Below are positions 62,200 through 64,000 of a stretch of DNA of 64,000 nucleotides, in pieces; position 1 is the stretch's first letter, and the number at the start of each line of letters is the position of its first letter. Location: positions 170,916 through 234,915 of the forward strand of contig NZ_WQNI01000008.1 in NCBI RefSeq assembly GCF_010993735.1, in the 5' to 3' direction. The translations under genes and the position numbers were made by a program. Origin of the DNA: Chelativorans alearensis (lineage in GTDB: Bacteria; Pseudomonadota; Alphaproteobacteria; Rhizobiales; Rhizobiaceae). The notes under the pieces are model-generated. The model did no database searches and had not been told where the DNA came from. It saw only the letters and a program-made list of their open reading frames with translations.

Positions 62200-63228
62200 C
62201 TACCTTGCCGAAGCCGCCAATGAGGGAGCGTCGGCAAGGACGGAAGCGGACAAACGCCAATCCGGGGAGCCATAGCCGTTCGGCCAATAATGTGGCTCCT
62301 TGTCGTTAAAATAAACAACGCTCGTCAGCAGCGGAAATGCCGCGTTTGCAGGCGCTGACGCCAGGACCTGCGACATCCACGTCCGGCGATAGGCTTTGCC
62401 CCCGGCGACCCCCAACTCGGCGATGATGACGGGCTTTCCGAACCGCTCCACGCGGGTATATTTCTCAGCGAAGGACTCGGTGAAGCCCCGCGGGCGGCCA
62501 TACCAGTCGCGGTCCCATTTCTCCAGCCCCCATACCGAAAGGCCCACCATATCCACGTAGGCGGTCCCAGGATAATAGCCTGCCAGTCCGCGCTCTCCCT
62601 TGGGCGACCAGATGAAGCGCGCCCGTGGCGCGATATCCCGGCACGTTTCGACGAATTTCCGATAGGCCGCTACATAGCCGCGTGCATCGTCGCGTGCCCA
62701 CGGATAGCGGCCAGTCGGGTCTTCCATCTCGTGCCCCCAGCGAATCCACTGCTCGCCGGGGAAGCTCGCGATCATGCCGCAGATCGAGGTGATCTCCGCA
62801 TCGAACCTGCCCGCAATGATGTCGTCGAACAGCCGCTCGCCGCCGTCGCGCCAGTTCGCTGCTTTCGTGTAGGGCTCCACGGTAACCATCAGGGTCCGGC
62901 CCTTCTCCTCGGCAAGGCGCATCTTCCCGGCAAGCATCCGCTTATCGAGGGCCTGCCAGTAGACGAACACGTGCTCGATCTGCGGGCGACTCGAGCCCCG
63001 GAAACGGCCGTGCGGATCATAGATGCCGAAGAGCGGGAACTTCGCCGCCTGCGTGCGCCCGGCGCCGTTTGCCCGTCCTATCGAGGTGGTCTGCATCATG
63101 TCCCTCCCGGGCGCGGGTTCGTTGGCGTGCGCCTCCGCGAGGCACAGTGCAGCGAATGCCATCACCGTAACCCTGGTCCAGGCTTGCGCAACCGCGAGCA
63201 GCCGACGATACACTATCGGGCGTAGCAT
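62200..63228 (-). CDS. GH26-like secreted glycosidase (copy 2)
   Basis: The 342-residue exported protein (signal peptide to about AHAN) is related to copy 1 but on the other strand. It retains the full acid/base motif WIRWGHEMEDPTGRYPW and the nucleophile KPVIIAELGVAGG. It also shows FGIYDPHGRFRGSSRPQIEH and VVYFNDKEPHYW near the C-terminus. ATG 63228 follows GGGAGGAAGG, a strong signal. It overlaps the end of the preceding lipoprotein gene by 16 nt. Confidence 0.82.
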   Translation of the reverse strand: MLRPIVYRRLLAVAQAWTRVTVMAFAALCLAEAHANEPAPGRDMMQTTSIGRANGAGRTQAAKFPLFGIYDPHGRFRGSSRPQIEHVFVYWQALDKRMLAGKMRLAEEKGRTLMVTVEPYTKAANWRDGGERLFDDIIAGRFDAEITSICGMIASFPGEQWIRWGHEMEDPTGRYPWARDDARGYVAAYRKFVETCRDIAPRARFIWSPKGERGLAGYYPGTAYVDMVGLSVWGLEKWDRDWYGRPRGFTESFAEKYTRVERFGKPVIIAELGVAGGKAYRRTWMSQVLASAPANAAFPLLTSVVYFNDKEPHYWPNGYGSPDWRLSASVLADAPSLAASAR

Positions 63229-63542
63229 TGTGCCTTCCTCCCGAAGCCGCTCGGCGTACAGATATAGGGTGCGCGACCGAGAGGACTGCTGCTCGCCAAG
63301 GTGACGGGTTTTCTGGTGCGTTTCGCCGCTTTGGACGCTTTCTTTTGAACGGAGTACGCGGCGGGATTGGCGGGCTCGGCGGAAATCGAGGTGGTTATTA
63401 CATCTGTATCCGGCATCGACGAGCAGCCGATGCAAATACCTGCAATCAGTGCAATTGATGCCACCTTCAAAGAATTTATTGATATTTCCGGCAGAGCTTT
63501 AATATTAATGGGCGAATTGAAATTTTCTATTAGAAAGTCCAT
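63213..63542 (-). CDS. Predicted small lipoprotein
   Basis: The 109 residues have an N-terminal signal with lipobox-like GICIGCSS (Cys about 40), then a basic region and a C-terminal CTPSGFGRKAQC motif found in other small Rhizobiales exported proteins. GGGGAG lies just upstream of ATG 63542. Its stop lies inside the GH26-like gene start, so the two are probably translated together. The function is unknown. Confidence 0.65.
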   Translation of the reverse strand: MDFLIENFNSPINIKALPEISINSLKVASIALIAGICIGCSSMPDTDVITTSISAEPANPAAYSVQKKASKAAKRTRKPVTLASSSPLGRAPYICTPSGFGRKAQCYAR

Positions 63543-64000
63543 GATTGCTCCCCGTATAATTTCATTCCATAAAGTACAAATGGCATCGCCGCCTTAAATT
63601 CACGTGCAGTGGCGCCTGAAATTTTTTCCGATCTTCGGAAGAGGTTGTTAAGAATAGCGTGGTGATTGCGGTAGGCTGCGGGTAGGAGAGTCGGCTGCGG
63701 AACGTGGTCTATGCCAGCATTCACCTGTTGGTGAAGCATTACGCCGGGATCGACGTGCCACTGGAACAGCCGGTCGCGTCCTTATGCTTTTGGAACGAGG
63801 CGGCACACTGGCCGGTATAAGTCTTGGCTATGGGATATGCGAGGCCACAGCCGACAAGCGCCTCGACGATTTCACTGCCACTGTGTCACCGTCGATCACC
63901 GGAACATTGATTTAGAGCACGTCCGTTGAACTCCGAGTCGTAGCGTTGATGACACGGATTGGGTTTTATGATTCACCGTCGCCGTTGCAGGAGATGGCGA
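63543..64000. other. AT-richer right-edge region
   Basis: The first part (about 63460-63660) is noticeably AT-rich compared with its surroundings and holds the upstream region of the lipoprotein gene. Beyond it I see only an IS110 remnant. The last 160 bases show no gene I can support. Confidence 0.45.
63731..63830 (+). mobile_element. IS110-family transposase 5' remnant
   Basis: The frame VKHYAGIDVPLEQPVASLCF resembles the N-terminus of IS110-family transposases (MKHYAGIDVSLE). It diverges after about 14 residues and ends at a stop near 63829. The catalytic domain is absent. Boundaries of the former element are not visible. Confidence 0.45.

Overview
The window looks like chromosomal DNA of a high-GC alphaproteobacterium, most likely Rhizobiales (Phyllobacteriaceae/Mesorhizobium-like). 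The grounds are a BA14K-type secreted protein, a TPR-LuxR regulator, GlxA/DJ-1 genes, DUF995 proteins and a NirK/pseudoazurin/NnrS set. This placement is inference from gene content; no rRNA, tRNA or CRISPR was seen.

Layout. (1) 0.2-2.4 kb: a BA14K protein and gene debris, namely a LacI-type regulator with an in-frame stop fused tail to tail with the last part of a family-5 solute-binding protein gene. (2) 2.5-7.0 kb: a partial denitrification island with copper nitrite reductase, a Cys-rich small protein, NnrS, pseudoazurin, a Crp/Fnr regulator without FeS cysteines and a DUF1858 protein. Three sites of the type TTGnn-N4-CGCAA sit at its promoters. (3) 7.0-15.5 kb: ordinary accessory genes (GlxA-type regulator, DJ-1 protein, HxlR regulator, two methyltransferases, membrane protein, TPR-LuxR regulator) and remnants of a reductase and an SDR. 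(4) 15.5-49.6 kb: a low-oxygen/stress block with P-type ATPase, Hsp20, PPOX, CBS-BON, PfkB, glucokinase plus glucose-type ABC importer, ADP-forming acyl-CoA synthetase/GNAT, phasin, thioredoxin 2, MgtC/DUF4010, a sulfide:quinone oxidoreductase-DUF2892-RND operon with a divergent BigR/SqrR-like ArsR regulator, PEP synthase, D-2-hydroxyacid dehydrogenase, host-attachment (baeRF-like) protein, an ABC exporter with HlyD adaptor, UspA, SHOCT and DsrE. Almost every transcription unit here is preceded by an FNR/FixK-type palindrome (TTGAT/C-N4-ATCAA), mostly placed for class II activation. The regulator itself is not in the window. (5) 49.7-54.2 kb: a minus-strand module encoding a histidine kinase, a NarL-type regulator, a coiled-coil protein, a membrane protein with a longin/roadblock-like cytoplasmic part and a periplasmic OmpA domain, and a Rab-like small GTPase. 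(6) 54.8-63.5 kb: a polysaccharide cluster. Six genes (UDP-xylose synthase, GalE, membrane GT2 synthase, UDP-glucose dehydrogenase, DUF995, GH26-like) are joined by ATGA junctions, followed by a second DUF995 and, on the other strand, a second GH26-like gene coupled to a lipoprotein gene. An IS110 transposase remnant closes the window.

How the genes work together. The 15-49 kb block reads as one physiological programme for oxygen limitation: glucose uptake and phosphorylation, PEP and acyl-CoA metabolism, polymer storage, sulfide oxidation and protein/redox protection. The denitrification island has its own NnrR-like regulator and a different half-site. The two parts most worth study are the GTPase/longin-OmpA module, which could link a cytoplasmic switch to the cell wall, and the DUF995/GH26 glycan cluster, whose UDP-xylose/UDP-glucuronate supply suggests an acidic or xylose-containing surface polymer.
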